DNA of 64,000 bases from Leptoclinus maculatus (lineage: Eukaryota; Chordata; Actinopteri; Perciformes; Stichaeidae): positions 1,989,081-2,053,080 of the forward strand of contig JAVDOI010000016.1 of assembly GCA_032191485.1 (NCBI GenBank). Reading direction: 5' to 3'. Of this stretch, positions 37,062-50,000 are shown piece by piece (the first letter of the stretch is position 1; the number at the start of each line of letters is the position of its first letter). The notes beneath the pieces are model-generated. The model worked only from the letters and a program-made list of their open reading frames with translations, searched no databases and was not told the DNA's origin. A program made the translations under genes and the position numbers.

Positions 37062-38358
37062 GTACCTACTGAATGGGTCCATCCGCTATTAATCGCCGAC
37101 TCGAAACGAGCAAACGGCTGATGTAGAGTTCTGGTATAACCTTAAAATGGTTAAATGGTGATAAAAAGGTCAATTCGAGGCTATATATAATGTACATATA
37201 TTAGGATTTTAAAGGTTCGTCTAAACTTTTCATGTTTTGAAAAAAGAAATCTATAAATATGTAATAGTTAAAGGATTATGTTTGCTGGATGGCAATGTAA
37301 TGTTTGTGTACTTTCCCCTTTTTTTCCTATTTATGTTTTTGCGTGTATATTTCTTGATATTTTTTCTTATTTGCAATTACATAATGTAATAAAATGTTGT
37401 TGACATGTTGCACCAAAAGAAAAAAGAAGAAGAAAAGGCCTTACTATAATATAATTACATCAAATGTATGTTCTTTGATAATAAAACTGCATGTATGCAA
37501 CTGCAAATTCTGCAACATAAGTGGGTCTATTACATATTCAGTAATGTTTTATATGTACAAAAATGATACACCAAATAATAAAATACCCAGCATAAAAAAA
37601 ATTTAAAAGTAACATTTAACAATTTATTTTATATTCTAAATACAAGCTGGGCTGCTAAATGTGTTTCTTTCCTTCTGCAACCCAAATTTCCCCTGTTGAG
37701 TCTACCCAGTGTTACACTGGTGGAAAAAGAAGCAGTTACTGAAACACAATCCTGTGATTGAATTTCGGATGTCTTCTCAATTGTCCCACTCAGAAAACCC
37801 CCCAAATCATACTGTGTTATCTTAACCCATTAAAACCATCAACGTCATAAATGATCCATGTCAAGAGGAAGTCAACGTGTCACAGTGATCCCACACTGAT
37901 AAAACAGGATTATTTCACCGGCAGCAGCAGATTACTTCCTGTCAGTCCTCATCCTGCTCTACGGTCAAGGTGGAATTCTTGGCCACACATAAATATTCTA
38001 ACAAACATGTGTATTACAGTATACATTTCTGTGTAAATCTTGTGAACGATACTGAGCAAAAGCAGTTCTCACTGTCTTACCCATTGGCCCATAAAGACAC
38101 TATTTATACCGGTAATTAAACAAAGATGGATTTTTAAAAAAGCTTCAGAGGAAATATTATATATATGAAAGAAAATAACATGTTATAGTAGGCCTACTAA
38201 TTATCTATCTAAACTGTCACCTTAACATTCATTGTATTTATGAACCCCTTGTTGTTTCTGATTCGAATTGTAAACTTTACAGTTCAGCCTCAAGTCATAA
38301 AGCTTCCTCCCTCTTTCACGGTGGCCTTAGAGCAAGGCACTGAACCTACCCATGCACC
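37062..38358. other. Intergenic between cox20 and the hAT nest
   Basis: A/T-rich, with no gene supported. No second gene reading away from the cox20 promoter was found. Confidence 0.45.
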
Positions 38359-40123
38359 CTCTAATACAGGCCTGGCCAACCCGCGGCTCCCGAGCCGCAT
38401 GCGGCTCTTTGCCTAGTTTCATGCGGCTCTTACGTTCATATCGAAGTTTTTTTTTTTTTTTTTTTTTTTAATGTGCGTGTTCGCTTCGCTTGAGTTCAAT
38501 ACGGTATTTTCGTCAAACGCGCAAGGGGCGGACTGGGGGAAAAAAGTGGCCCGGGAGTTACTGTGTCAGACCGGCCCACTCGGTATTTTTTCACTCGCAT
38601 TAATGCGTAGTTTATCGCGCGTTAATACATGGAGCAGACATTTGTATCACAGTGTTTTTAGTGTATAGGTTAAGGACTGTGGTCTTTATAGCAATTTGAT
38701 TCTTTGAAGACATCATAAAGATATTTAACTTTCACATCTGAAATTACAAGAGCTCTGCTCTGTGATCTCTTTCCTTGTCTCTCCCCCCTGTGTCACGGTG
38801 TGGGTACATCGCACTGGTGAAATCAGAATACCCTTATTTGATTGGCTAAACTGCATCACGTGACGTGATTTACAACGCATTGGTCGGTGTGTTTTTTTTC
38901 GCACGTGTTGAGTAGGCTAGAGCAGTGGTCCCCAACCTCCTGATAGATGTTTTATTTTGAAAAATTACCGGATTCTCTCCCAATTTCATCCGCCTGTGGC
39001 TCTTGACACATGTCAAGACGCTTGTCTCGGTCACGTGATATGTTAATTAAGCCCACAAGTTAGCGAAAATGAGTAAAAAACTTTTGGAGAGCTTCTTTGC
39101 AAAGGGGAAAAGCCCACTAAGGAGACAGAAGAAGAAACTTCCAAGAAAAAGAAAGCTTCATTTAACAGACAATATCAGGAGTCTAATTAAATACCAGGAG
39201 TAATTCTGACGCGCCAAACCCACTCTGCATAATATGTGACGACAGAGGAAGAGGAAGATCAGCTGCTGGAGATTGTAAATGACGGTGGCCTTAAAAGTAT
39301 GTTTGAGACAACAACTCTGCTGGTGTTTTGGATTGACATTTAATAACACCTAAAACAAAGTTAGACTGACGGAAGAGATTAGATGAGTAAAGAAGTTGGA
39401 AACCATGAGTGTGAATACAGATTGTGAGGAGTAGTATAAATATCAGTCAGTGATTATTGACTTTGGGTATTTAGGTATTAGAGTAAATTTAACGTGTTCT
39501 GTGAAGCATGGAATATAGTCGTGGCCGGCGATGTCAGAGGGAGGGTAGTTGGTGATGGAGGTGGGCCGGTATTGGACCATCCCAACCCCGTCGGCCTACC
39601 GGGGATTTTCCCGGTATCCCCGATGGCCAGTCCGCCCCTGTTCTACCCTGAAACACGTGAAATCAAAGCATCGATCTGTGCTGACTGACACCCATGTGAA
39701 AGAATTGCTTCGAGTGGCAACAACGGAATACAAGCCAGATTTGAAGAAGATTGTTCAAGGCAAGGAAGTCCCACTAAGCAACATGCATAGTAAAAGAAAA
39801 ATTCTATTGTAAATTATTATATTTTTGTTTGTGGACTTGGTTGAACTGAGAGTTTGTGTGTGTGAGACAGTGCACACAATGTTCATTGTTGAAAATGACT
39901 GGCCTGTGGTCTTAGTACTGTAGGAGTCAATTTCTGTCATTATCATGTTGGTGTGTGACATTTACAATAAATCTGGCTGAGCAGAGGTCTGTGTGTGTGT
40001 GTGTGTGAGGAAGGGATGGGGTGATGTTCATGTGTGCCCATGTGTATGATGTGGCTCTTTGCGGTAACACAGCAAAAAATGTGGCTCTTAGTCTCTGACT
40101 GGTTGGCCACCCCTGCTCTAATA
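38359..40123. mobile_element. Decayed hAT-superfamily DNA transposon with 8-bp target duplication
   Basis: The flanks carry an identical 8-bp direct repeat CTCTAATA (38359-38366 and 40116-40123), the size made by hAT insertion. The ends are inverted repeats: CAGGCCTGGCCAACC at 38367 and its partner GGTTGGCCACCCCTG ending at 40115. GTGGCTCTT/GCGGCTCTT words lie just inside each end. Near the right end a plus-strand frame reads THVKELLRVATTEYKPDL, which resembles the C-terminal end of hAT (ZBED/GTF2IRD2-like) transposases. The element is broken by a second insertion and contains no intact transposase. A T21 run lies at about 38449-38469. Confidence 0.85.
38522..39640. mobile_element. Nested second element inside the hAT copy
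   Basis: The ends are inverted repeats CAAGGGGCGGACTGG and CCAGTCCGCCCCTG. The left outer arm and the transposase C-terminus of the host element resume immediately outside it. A third hAT-like terminus, CAGTGGTCCCCAACC, lies inside at 38923, and a stop-broken 44-codon frame (39069, beginning MSKKLLESFFAKG) resembles a transposase N-terminus. No matching 8-bp target duplication flanks this inner piece, so the boundaries may be shifted or one flank deleted. Confidence 0.6.
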
Positions 40124-40183
40124 CTATATCATTCTGCAGCTTGTATGTGTGTAACAGGATGTAAAAGTGATACGGAGAGAGTC

Positions 40184-40189
40184 TAATCC
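40184..40189 (+). promoter_or_regulatory. PITX-type TAATCC site in the lhb proximal promoter
   Basis: TAATCC is the bicoid-class homeodomain site bound by Pitx1 in mammalian LH-beta promoters. Here it is 115 bp upstream of the TATA box. A six-base match alone is weak evidence. Confidence 0.3.
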
Positions 40190-40298
40190 CCAGGTTAAAA
40201 CAAGATTAAAACTGTACTATGTGCCCCCCTTTAACAAAAACAGGTAACCAGGGTTATATGAGCACGTTTCATCCTGGATACCAGGCGCCTCTGTGCTG

Positions 40299-40305
40299 TA
40301 TAAAG
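40299..40305 (+). promoter_or_regulatory. TATA box of lhb
   Basis: TATAAAG lies about 25-30 bp before the expected start of a short non-coding exon 1 that ends at 40354 with the donor GAG/GTAAGT. Teleost gonadotropin beta genes usually have this TATA plus a tiny leader exon. Confidence 0.75.
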
Positions 40306-40324
40306 ACTGAGCAGGACACCCGGC

Positions 40325-40354
40325 CTCAGCACACTGCCTGCAGACACCTGAGAG
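40325..40354 (+). other. lhb: Non-coding exon 1 of lhb
   Basis: The right end is set by a perfect donor GTAAGT at 40355, and the next acceptor (TCCTGCAG) is just before the ATG at 40760. The left end is estimated from the TATA spacing. Confidence 0.6.
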
Positions 40355-40759
40355 GTAAGTCAGGCTGACTTACACCAACAACCACCTGCCGATTTAGCTA
40401 TATTTTAGTATGTTTTGGTGTGGCTAAAGTGTTGTAGAATAAGCTTAAATGACTAATTTAACTGTACCACTAAACAGTGCTTTTTAAAATAAAGTGTTAT
40501 GAGTAGAAATGAACAGCTGAGGTCTGAAAATATGAAAGATAAAACAGAAAGTACCGATTTACAGTGAGGCGTAGGCCTACTTTAAAGAGTTTATAGGTTG
40601 TTTATAGGTTGACACCATTATTAATGATGAATTGATGATGTATTGATGTTTTATGGATGGGATGCCAAGTTGTTCTCTTTACGAGAAGCCATGGAGCCTG
40701 AAGTTATCCATGTAAGTACGTTATTAATTGACTAACCAACCCACTTTGCCTCCTGCAGG

Positions 40760-43192
40760 ATGATGGATGTACAGGTCAGAAGAGCGATGTTCCCCTTGAT
40801 GTTGAGTTTGTTTCTGGGAGCCTCGTCTACCATTTGGCCCCTGGCTGCAGGTAATTTAAAACAGACAGCTTCCAGTACTTTTTTTAATGAATTACATTTT
40901 TTTTTACTTATATTTAACCAGGCAACTCATTAAGAACACATTATCATTTACAACAGCGGCCTGGAAAAAAAGGCAAAACTATTTGTTAGAGAAGGGGCTA
41001 AAAAAAAGAAATGCCAAAAACTAGCATTACATGTGGCAACACATAAATAGGATGCAGTTTAGCACACAAACATCGGGCAGGTTGGCAGAAAACAGAATCA
41101 GGCATTACAACAAAAAAGAACAAAAGAACATGAGTAGCAAACACAAGCAGTGAGACAAGACAACATGGGACAAGCAGCAGACAGACAAAGGTTCGGGAAT
41201 ATTAGTGGGTCAGGAAACAGCTGAGTTCTTAAAAGTATGTACTTATATAAACTAAAAAAAAACAACTGAAAGGCAGGTTTTGCTGTAGTTTTGACTTCCA
41301 ATCTTTGACCTTTATCAACATCTTTTGGTGACTAATTCGAACAACACGGACGGAGCTATCCTCCTCCTACATGAAGATCTCTGACACCTCCTCTTACATT
41401 ACACTACAATGATTCATAATATTACATTCATGTAACAGAGACAAGTAAGCCACATGAATACTTTTCACTCGATACAGGTGTAAAATAGAGCGAGTGAAGT
41501 GAAAGTCTAAGCAAATGTGGGAGTTTTGATATAGCATATTAGCATATTAGCACATAATAGACATGAATTGATGGTCACATCAAAATGGAAGTGGCATGTC
41601 ATAACAAAAAAAAGAAGAAGTGTGTTTTGTTTAACAGGAACTGTGAATATTACACATGCAGAAAGTAATGTAGAACAAGCAATTCCATCACCACTAATGT
41701 GTTGGCAGGGGCACTAATGGTTCCCTTCTCCTCGTGAGAAGTTGCGGTATGTGGCATATTTGTACCAAATTGCAACACCTTCTATCACCAGCGGTCTTCC
41801 AACTGCCGTCCTGCCAGCTCATCAACCAGACGGTGTCTCTAGAGAAGGAGGGCTGTCCCAAGTGTCACCCGGTGGAAACAACCATCTGCAGTGGTCACTG
41901 CATCACCAAGGTAGTGTGGGAAAGAGTCTCGGAGGAGTAACTCTCTCCGTTTAAAGATTTTACTCACATTTCACTGATGTAAATGAAACAGTAGACATAA
42001 GATGACATGAAAGTGAATAATAAATATGCAAGTCTGAGGAATTAAAAGACTAAAACCTGAATTAAAAATGTAATTATTAGGTATATAATAGTAAATGCCA
42101 GGATGATAAGGTCTATGTTTTGAGCTCACATTGAAAAGGATTTTATGATTTCATATACACGCTGATATTCTTGCTTCACAGCAACCACAATCTCCTCTTT
42201 GTCTTCCAAATATCAAAGTAAGCACATTGCTTAATGACCTGAACAACAAAGCAACATATGACCGTCTCTCAGTTTAATTAATTTTAACCAAATCTAATTC
42301 AGCTTTGCATATCAATGGATGGTAGTGCGAAGGTAATTAGATGGCATTTGCTTTTACTATACTCTAGACATAATGAAATAAAGAATGAAATATAGTATTA
42401 AGGCAAAGGAAAAATAAGATGTACGTATATTGTCTCTGTAGCCGATAAGACTCTCTCTTTGCTACATGCCAGCAGATTTAAAACAATGTGCATGTCTGCG
42501 TCATGTAAGAGGAAATGATACCATGCTAGTAGTCACATGTTCATGGAGTCATCAAGCTACTTCTGAATCAGCCCATCTGAACTGACTGACTGTTGCTGTA
42601 ACACCCTGGAAACTCGTGGTGGAGACCATGAATATCAACAACAAATGGGATGTAAATCAGGCCTAAGTGTTTTCTACATTGGACCAAACCACCAACCGTA
42701 CAGTTAACACCCTTCTGAAACGGGACAAAACTGAATTAGCAGAAATAAAATTGCAACACAAGTCACTTTAAAACCTTTGGGGGCTTTATTTGACGATATC
42801 AGTGATAACTTATAACAAACTTTTTTTAAGGTATAGCGTTGAACTTTTTTTGTCCAAAGAGCGGTTGATTCATTGTGACATCAGCGGTCTTAGACCAGTG
42901 TTCCTCACCCCTCTTATGATGTGATGGTTGATGGCACTGTTATGTTTGTCCCCACCAGGACCCCGTCATCAAGATACCATTCAGCAACGTGTACCAGCAT
43001 GTGTGCACGTACCGGGACTTCTACTACAAGACATTTGAGCTTCCCGACTGTCCTCCCGGCGTGGACCCGACCGTCACCTACCCGGTGGCTTTGAGCTGCC
43101 GCTGCGGCCGCTGCGCCATGGACACGTCTGACTGCACCTACGAGAGCCTGCAGCCCAACTTTTGCATGAACGACATACCTTTCTACTACTAG
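40760..43192 (+). CDS. lhb: Luteinizing hormone beta subunit, 3 coding exons
   Basis: The beta chain of LH pairs with the common alpha subunit; it is secreted by pituitary gonadotropes and drives final gamete maturation and steroidogenesis through the LH receptor. Coding exons: 40760-40850, 41792-41910 and 42959-43192, giving 147 aa, typical for fish. The first exon encodes a signal peptide (MMDVQVRRAMFPLMLSLFLG). The mature part has all 12 cystine-knot cysteines, the single N-glycosylation site NQT, the CSGHC motif, the CRCGRC turn and the C-terminal NDIPFYY that is nearly invariant in percomorph LH-beta. Two ATGs are adjacent at the start; the first is used here. AATAAA at 43254 gives a 3' untranslated region of only about 80 bases. 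The sequence looks fully functional. Confidence 0.97.
40900..41240. repeat. Dispersed teleost repeat in lhb intron 2
   Basis: The left part reads TTATATTTAACCAGGCAACTC then AAGAACA..TTTACAA.GCGGCCTGG, a pattern I know as a very common interspersed repeat in fish genomes. The A-rich, CAACATGGGACAAG-type downstream part is probably the same element. The right boundary is uncertain. Confidence 0.5.
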
Positions 43193-43253
43193 TCTTATGT
43201 AACGGCGGCATAAAACACACTCAACATAAACTGTACATGCATCAACTGTTGTG

Positions 43254-43259
43254 AATAAA
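43254..43259 (+). terminator. lhb: lhb polyadenylation signal AATAAA
   Basis: Canonical hexamer 62 bp after the stop codon. Confidence 0.85.
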
Positions 43260-44018
43260 AGTTGTTACATTTATTAGTGCCAAATCATTTGTTCAGTAGT
43301 TTCTATTTCCTGCACGGTTACACCAGACATATACCTCACTTTCACTCACCGGGTTTATCAACCAGATGTTTCCTGCCACATCCAGCAAACACAAAGTGTT
43401 CCATTTACGCAATACATGTATGGTCTGATCTGTTTTTGAGGACAATGGTTAGTATGTTCCAGGGAAACAGTGGTGTGCAACTTTGTTATTGGGGGTTTTA
43501 AAGCAGTTTTCTTGTGATAAAATTGCAGAATTGTAGAAGTAACTGCACAGGGAAAACTAAGATGCATGTTTAATGATTTGCAGTTGAAAAGATGTGTAAA
43601 TGTCTGTTACAGTGAGGCTATATTAAATTAAAGAGTGAGTGCACGGCATTGAGTTTCTTATGTGCTAAAGAGAATGCTTGATATTTGTGCTCCTTCTGTA
43701 TAAAGAGAGCGCGTTCACATTACATTGTGTTCTCCCTCACTGAGACTGTACGCATTCTGTTGTCATGACTGAACCTTCTCTGCGCAGAGAATAAATACTC
43801 AAAAAGACGACGTCTGGTTTTCGGTATTCTCTATTTCAGCATTAAAAGACTCACGCAAAGCGGGTATAGGATTTGTCCACCACACATGGAATCCATTGCT
43901 TCATCATATTATCATAATAGACCGTATAGCTCGTATTGATAAATAAAAAAAATGAGCTATACAGTATTTCGTTAGAAGAGGTCATATCGGTCATATTCTT
44001 GTTACAGTGTGATGTAGT

Positions 44019-47000
44019 TTAGAATTTCAACAATTCGACTCCAACATTGGAATCCGAGACTCCGCCATCCTCACACAGAGGCTGCGAGTTGTGGATTTCC
44101 TTGCTGCTTGCCCCATCTGCTGGTGTGTGTGTTTGTGGTGGCCGTTGGACTTTAACTTGAAACACGTCCCACTTCTCCGGTACGAGTCCCTTGTTGAAGA
44201 GCAGAGCCGTCAGGTAGGAGACCAGCAATATGGTGGCGAAAGCAACCAGCATACAGATGGTCCTGATGGGGGAATACTGAACGTAAACGCCGTCTTCAAG
44301 GGTGCATCCTGGGAAATGGATGGCTGGTGGTAGCCGTACCAGGGGCTCTCCACACAAAACCCTCAGAAGGAACCCCACCAGGAAGCCCACAGCGGCACCG
44401 TAACCGTTGGATATGTCGACGAAAAGCACGCAGACCAGCTGCGGGAACATCATGATGTAGGCGATTTCTCCACCCAGGATCCAGAAAGCTATGACACCCG
44501 CGTGCAGGAAGGTGAGCGATGTTCCGGCCAGGCCGAATACAACCACAGAAATACGTATCACCCACCGCATCTCATTCTCGGATGCCTACGATGAAAAGAA
44601 ATAGAAAGAGGAAAAACAGTAAGGGTATAACGATAGACCGGGAAATTCCTTTTTATATCTTTCCAAACCTCTCCGATTGACTCCCTAGATAGAAACAGTT
44701 CTTGTTTGTTCAAGGTAAGCGCAGAATCATGCAAAAACCCTGAGCGCCTTCAACAGGAGCATCCATCGGGTGAACTTTCACCCTCTCCTCTCTCCACCTT
44801 CACCTTGGTCCTCAGGATCGTCCTGTAGATATTCGAGGAGAAGATGGAGGCTGCAGACAGCAGGGCGGAGTCAGTCGACGACATCACGGCGGCAGCCACA
44901 GCTCCGATGCCGATGACGGAGATGTAGGGCGGAGTTAGGTGCTGCAGGGAGAGGGGTAAAATCAAACCTGTCTGACCTCGTTCGAACGGAGACGGAGACC
45001 CATACGAGGTGAGGTTCCAGTCTAGGAAACAGTGGAGAGACAGGATGAATCAGTCAAACTGATACGTTTGGTGCGTCATTAATGCCATGTTGGAAGAGGA
45101 TATAACGGATATGATGATGGCGACAGCTACACGCTCAATGTACTAGCTCCACCTCTTTTCACGTGGTCAACTTTGGATAAAAATACAACAACAAGTTTAA
45201 TTTCAAATTGAAAGATATTTAACACAACTGCTTTACCCGTTGATGCAGCGACTGCCCCGATGAGCACAGGAGGAATTCCAAACGTGGGGATGAGAAAAGC
45301 TGCAGCGTAACATCGCAACTTAGCTGTGGCTGACGAAGAAGCTGATAACGTCCTCTGGTGGAAATCCTGGAATCCGAGGTCCCCTATGCTCTTTGAGGGA
45401 GGGACAAATATCACAATAATAGGAGGTGAAGTTAGTCCACATTAAGTCATCCACTTTTGCATGTGTCTTTAAATGTTTGGAATTTTTAAGTGAAAAAGGG
45501 CCTTTGAGGAAATATGAGATATGCTGCAGAAACATGTATTTATCTGTGCTGTTTTTGCTGATAAGTCAAAATATCTGCAATGGAAAAGGTATTTTCTGAC
45601 AAATAAATGCAAAAATCGGGGAGCCATCATGAAACCAAAAAAAGTATCTATTCCTCGATTTTGGTTTCAGACAGGTATGTGATTTAAAGGGCAGATATGT
45701 ATGCGGCTGTGGATACAAAAAAATGATGTTGGACTTTAAGTTACACTTAAGTCATTTTGTGAGTCACCTGTTTCTACTGCTGCACACATCACCTGAAATC
45801 GAGCTCTTCTTTTGATCATGCATTATTCTCAAATGCTTTTCATTGCCGTACCAGAAGCAAAAAGACATCGATCCACATCCAGGCTCTGTCTGCAGTCAGA
45901 GTGCCAACCCAGGGGGCCTGAAAGGTGTGGTTGAAAGATGTGGTGGTGATGTCAACGGAGGTGGGACTCATGAGGACGAAGGGGACGCACAGCCACTGAG
46001 GAGAGAGAGGCACACCATCGATACACATATAGCAGTTGAGTTTCCATGGTCCTCTTCTTTCTCATACAACTGGGGATAAACTACAAAATAAAGGTTTGAA
46101 TGTTACAGAATGTTACCAATTTTACACATGAAAATTAGTTCAAAAGAGATGTATAATGTCCCGTGGCTCCGGAGGAGGATTTCTAAAGTCTGAGCAAATA
46201 ACCCCGGATGATGTCATAGTGATGTCACCAGAGTTATGTCAGGCTGGAGTTGGGACTTACATTTTTAACAGAAAGCCTGTTTTTCAAACAGTTTTTAGAG
46301 AAATGTGCGTTTAGAAGGCAGGGAGGGTATAATAAAACACTTGTCAGGCAATTCTACATTTTAAAAGTGCCCCTATAATACACTGACTATAGGGAACATT
46401 GCTCGACAACACACACACAAAGAATGACAAAGAAACTACGCTATTTTTTTTTTTAAACCAATTACATTGCTGTCCTTAAAAATGGATAACTCAGTCCGGC
46501 GCCATGCTAGCGGCTCTATGATGCTGCACACAGGTATAATGGAGCTTAGAGCTTAGTGTCAGCATGCTGAACCTGCTCACAACCACAATGCTAGTTTAGC
46601 AGGTAATGATGATTGGGACATGCAAATCAAATGGCAGAGAAAAGGGATCATGTCTTGACGTGAAAACGTGTCACCGCTGGAATCCGTTGGAATCCGAAAC
46701 TAATGTGATTGAACAAATTACCGAGGTGACAAAAATGAGAGTGAGCTGTATGACGTCTGTGTAGGCCACAGAGTAGAGACCTCCCAGCAGGGTGTAGGTG
46801 ACGGCCACAGCAGCAGAAATCCAGATGCACACAGCGTAGGACAAATCCAGGATCACGCTCATGGTTACTCCTATGAAACACACATGCAGTTTCCATGCAC
46901 ACTTAAATACACAAGTAGCACACACACACAATAAAGCTCGCCAACATATCAAAGATCAGCAACAATTCATTCACTGCATTGCGGTATTACACAAACAAAC

Positions 47001-50000
47001 AAAAATTAAAAAAAGCAATATTTTGGTTGAGGAAGCACAAACGGTGCAACTGTACACAAACAACTACAGTAAAGGCCCAGTATGGGCACACATATATAGA
47101 TCAAGATGTAGTTTGATAGATTGTTACCCAAGCTTATCAGTGTTGATGTCACCCAAATGATTTCGGACATCAGCGGCGCAATAGAAAAAAGTCCACTCAG
47201 TCCGTTTCCGTACTTGATCTGGAAAGGGTCCATCATGGTCACGTACTTCCTGTCTCTCATGGGCTCAGCAAAGAAAAGACCACCTTTGAAAACAACAGCA
47301 GGAGAGTTGCAAAAATATTCTCTCATTTATATCAAATATAAATGAGAGAATTACATTTTCAGCGTCACAGTTTTCTAGGAAATTGATGCAACCCCCTTGT
47401 AAAAGGGAATCTTACCAACAATGAAGGCCAACGTTGCTGCCAAAGGCATCACAGCCCAAATCAGCCCAAACTTTGGATTGTACACCGTCTCAGCTGTGCC
47501 GATAATGAAGGTCCCTCCAACCCAGGTAGCTGCAGAACACACACACACACACAAAGAGTTCATTTTCACATTTTTCAAATGTCTTACAAGTTGTTATTAC
47601 AGTCGTCCTTGCAAATGTCGAGATGATTGTTGTGTGTTAACTGATTTCTGTCTTCAGTCTTGTGCACAGAGCAAACATTGGATGCACTCACATGTCCCCA
47701 GGGTCGGAAACTAACGCTAGTCCGCGTGTATGCGCTTTTATTCTGAAACTGTATTTGACGTTGCGAACTGTTTCCGCTTCCGGTTGCGCTAACCGTAGAT
47801 CCTACGTAGGACCAACGGTACAGTCAGATCGAGTCATTGATGAAGTCATCAACTGTAACTTTGAGCCTATGTGGCGTAACTGTTCCGTTTGTAGTTGTAC
47901 TTATGTTCTTAAGTGCATTTACTGTCAGTAAGTGTTTGTCTTGTAATTAGCCGTTTAAATAATAGCCCCAACAGTAACATTCCACTATTCCCAAAATTGT
48001 TGAGGATATTAGACTATTTTGTTTTCGATTATCATTTTTTGTTTACGCAATGCGAAAGGCACTATATTCATCGATCAGGCCGGGCCTCTCTTTCAGTTTC
48101 ACCAGCGGCCCGCCAAGATTCGTCCGGGGAAGAAATATAGATCGTGAAGCTCTTATCACTGCAGCACATGAACTAACACCCAATATCTTTTTGTGATCTA
48201 ACAAAAATAATTCATCTAAAATTAGAACAAATGCCTGCTTTAGTCATAGACTGCGTATTGTTTTTGGCACCGAGCGTTGACTGCTCAAACTGCCGTGGTG
48301 ACATGCTGTTACTCCCCACGGCGGAATATAGATCAGATCAAGAAGATAGTGTAGATTCTGCACAGTTTCATTCTCAAGAAGGCTGGCAGCAAATGGAGGC
48401 AGACATAAATGCTGAACTTGATGTACCCATGCTAGCTGAATGAACATTATAGCCTACCGGACCCTTGACGTTGTTCTTCTGCTTCCTGTGTAATTATAAT
48501 ATCACGACATCATGATGTAACATGCATCAATCTTTGTACAGCCATAATGTTACAAACAATAAAACTCTTGATTAGTACCTTGCATCTCTGCGGTTTCACT
48601 GTTAGATAATTGCCTTGGGAGAGTCTTCCTCCACACACACATCCCTACACCCCGTGATTGGTACATTCCCCAAAGCTTCATGAAGGACTAGTAAAGATTG
48701 CTCAGGACTAGTATTTTTATGAACCTACTAGTACTGATTTTGAGTTAGTTTCATACCCTGTGTCCCATTTACAAACATTAAAAGCCATATCAAAACTAAT
48801 TATGAATAGTTAGCTTAACCTCAAACTTCCCTCAACCTTTCATATCAAACTTCAAGATTGAACGTGCATGGAATAATTAACTTTAAGCTTCAAAACGTCA
48901 ACGTTCACATTTTGTTTTGCCGGAGACACAAACAGCGGTCTCCTTGGCAGAAGTCATATTTTTGTTTGTCTATTAAGCTGCAGTGAAATGATTTTGTAAC
49001 TATGCACCATTTCCTCTAAAATCTAATCTGAAATTAGACAAATTGTCTCATGAATGAGATTTTGAAGGGCTTTAATTTTGAAATGCTACATCAGAATGTC
49101 CTGGTTCTCTTTTGATTGACACCTTGAGGTGGTCTGCTTTAATTTGTAACTATGGACCATTTCTTTTAAAATCTAATCTGACTTTAGAAGGAAGTTGGCT
49201 CATGAATGAGATTTCAGATTTCAGAAATTAGCTATTTGAAGGTGCAATTTCAGTTCACAGTTTGTACTTCATAAAATATCTTAATTGGTACAGTTAACAT
49301 GTTTGATTTTTGTTTGGATGTGGTCAGAAATGTCCTGAACACATACATATCAGTAAATCAGATATTATTAATTTCATTATCTTTCCAGCAACCCTCAAAT
49401 CAAAGAATAAAGACACAATTTAGTTGTATTTTCCCTTTAACTCACGAGATGTAGGTAACATGTTTTATACTTAATGTTAATATAATTCATTTAATCTTAT
49501 TTCCACAAATGCAATTTATATATATGCTTAATTGACATCTTATTTTGGAAACCGGATGTTGTCTGACGGTAATCTTTCCGCTAACTTTGCAAAATCCTTC
49601 GCTCTCTCCCGATCTGTGCCGTTTGAATGTGTTTACCGTGAATTTCAGCATATAGGCGCACTAAAATGTAAGTGTCTGCTGGATTGACCGCGGAGATCCG
49701 AGTGTCTGCTGACCTGACCGCAGTGCTACAGAGCGGTGTGCACAGTGTTCAGACGCCGCCAAGTGTTAACCTGCAATAAAGTCAGCTCAAAATGCTACAC
49801 ACTGCACCGTTAAACACAATTTACCATATGGTAAATGTTAAAAGAAAGCATGCAATTAAAATGCAGGGTTTTTTTCCCCAACAGTCTATGAACCTGCAGG
49901 TTACAGCTGCTGCAGCTGCAGCTGCAGCACAAAGGAACTCACCGGTTGTGGTGAAGATTCCCATGACCAAATTGATGTTCCGGTTACCCAGCAGAGCCAT

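Larger units (their letters stand above)
47530..49942. other. Intron 1 of copy B, with unclassified repeat-like DNA
   Basis: No coding exon is supported. A (CA)n run flanks the second exon. The segment at about 47700-48600 differs in style from its surroundings (CG-rich words, an internal AATAAA at 48558 and a 70-codon frame at 48231-48443) and may be a mobile-element remnant I cannot name. A 75-bp segment near 48994 recurs at 49144. Confidence 0.4.

Noticed and set aside
48231..48443. 70-codon frame as a small gene
   Set aside because: No splice sites, family resemblance or conserved motif. Kept only as part of an unclassified block.
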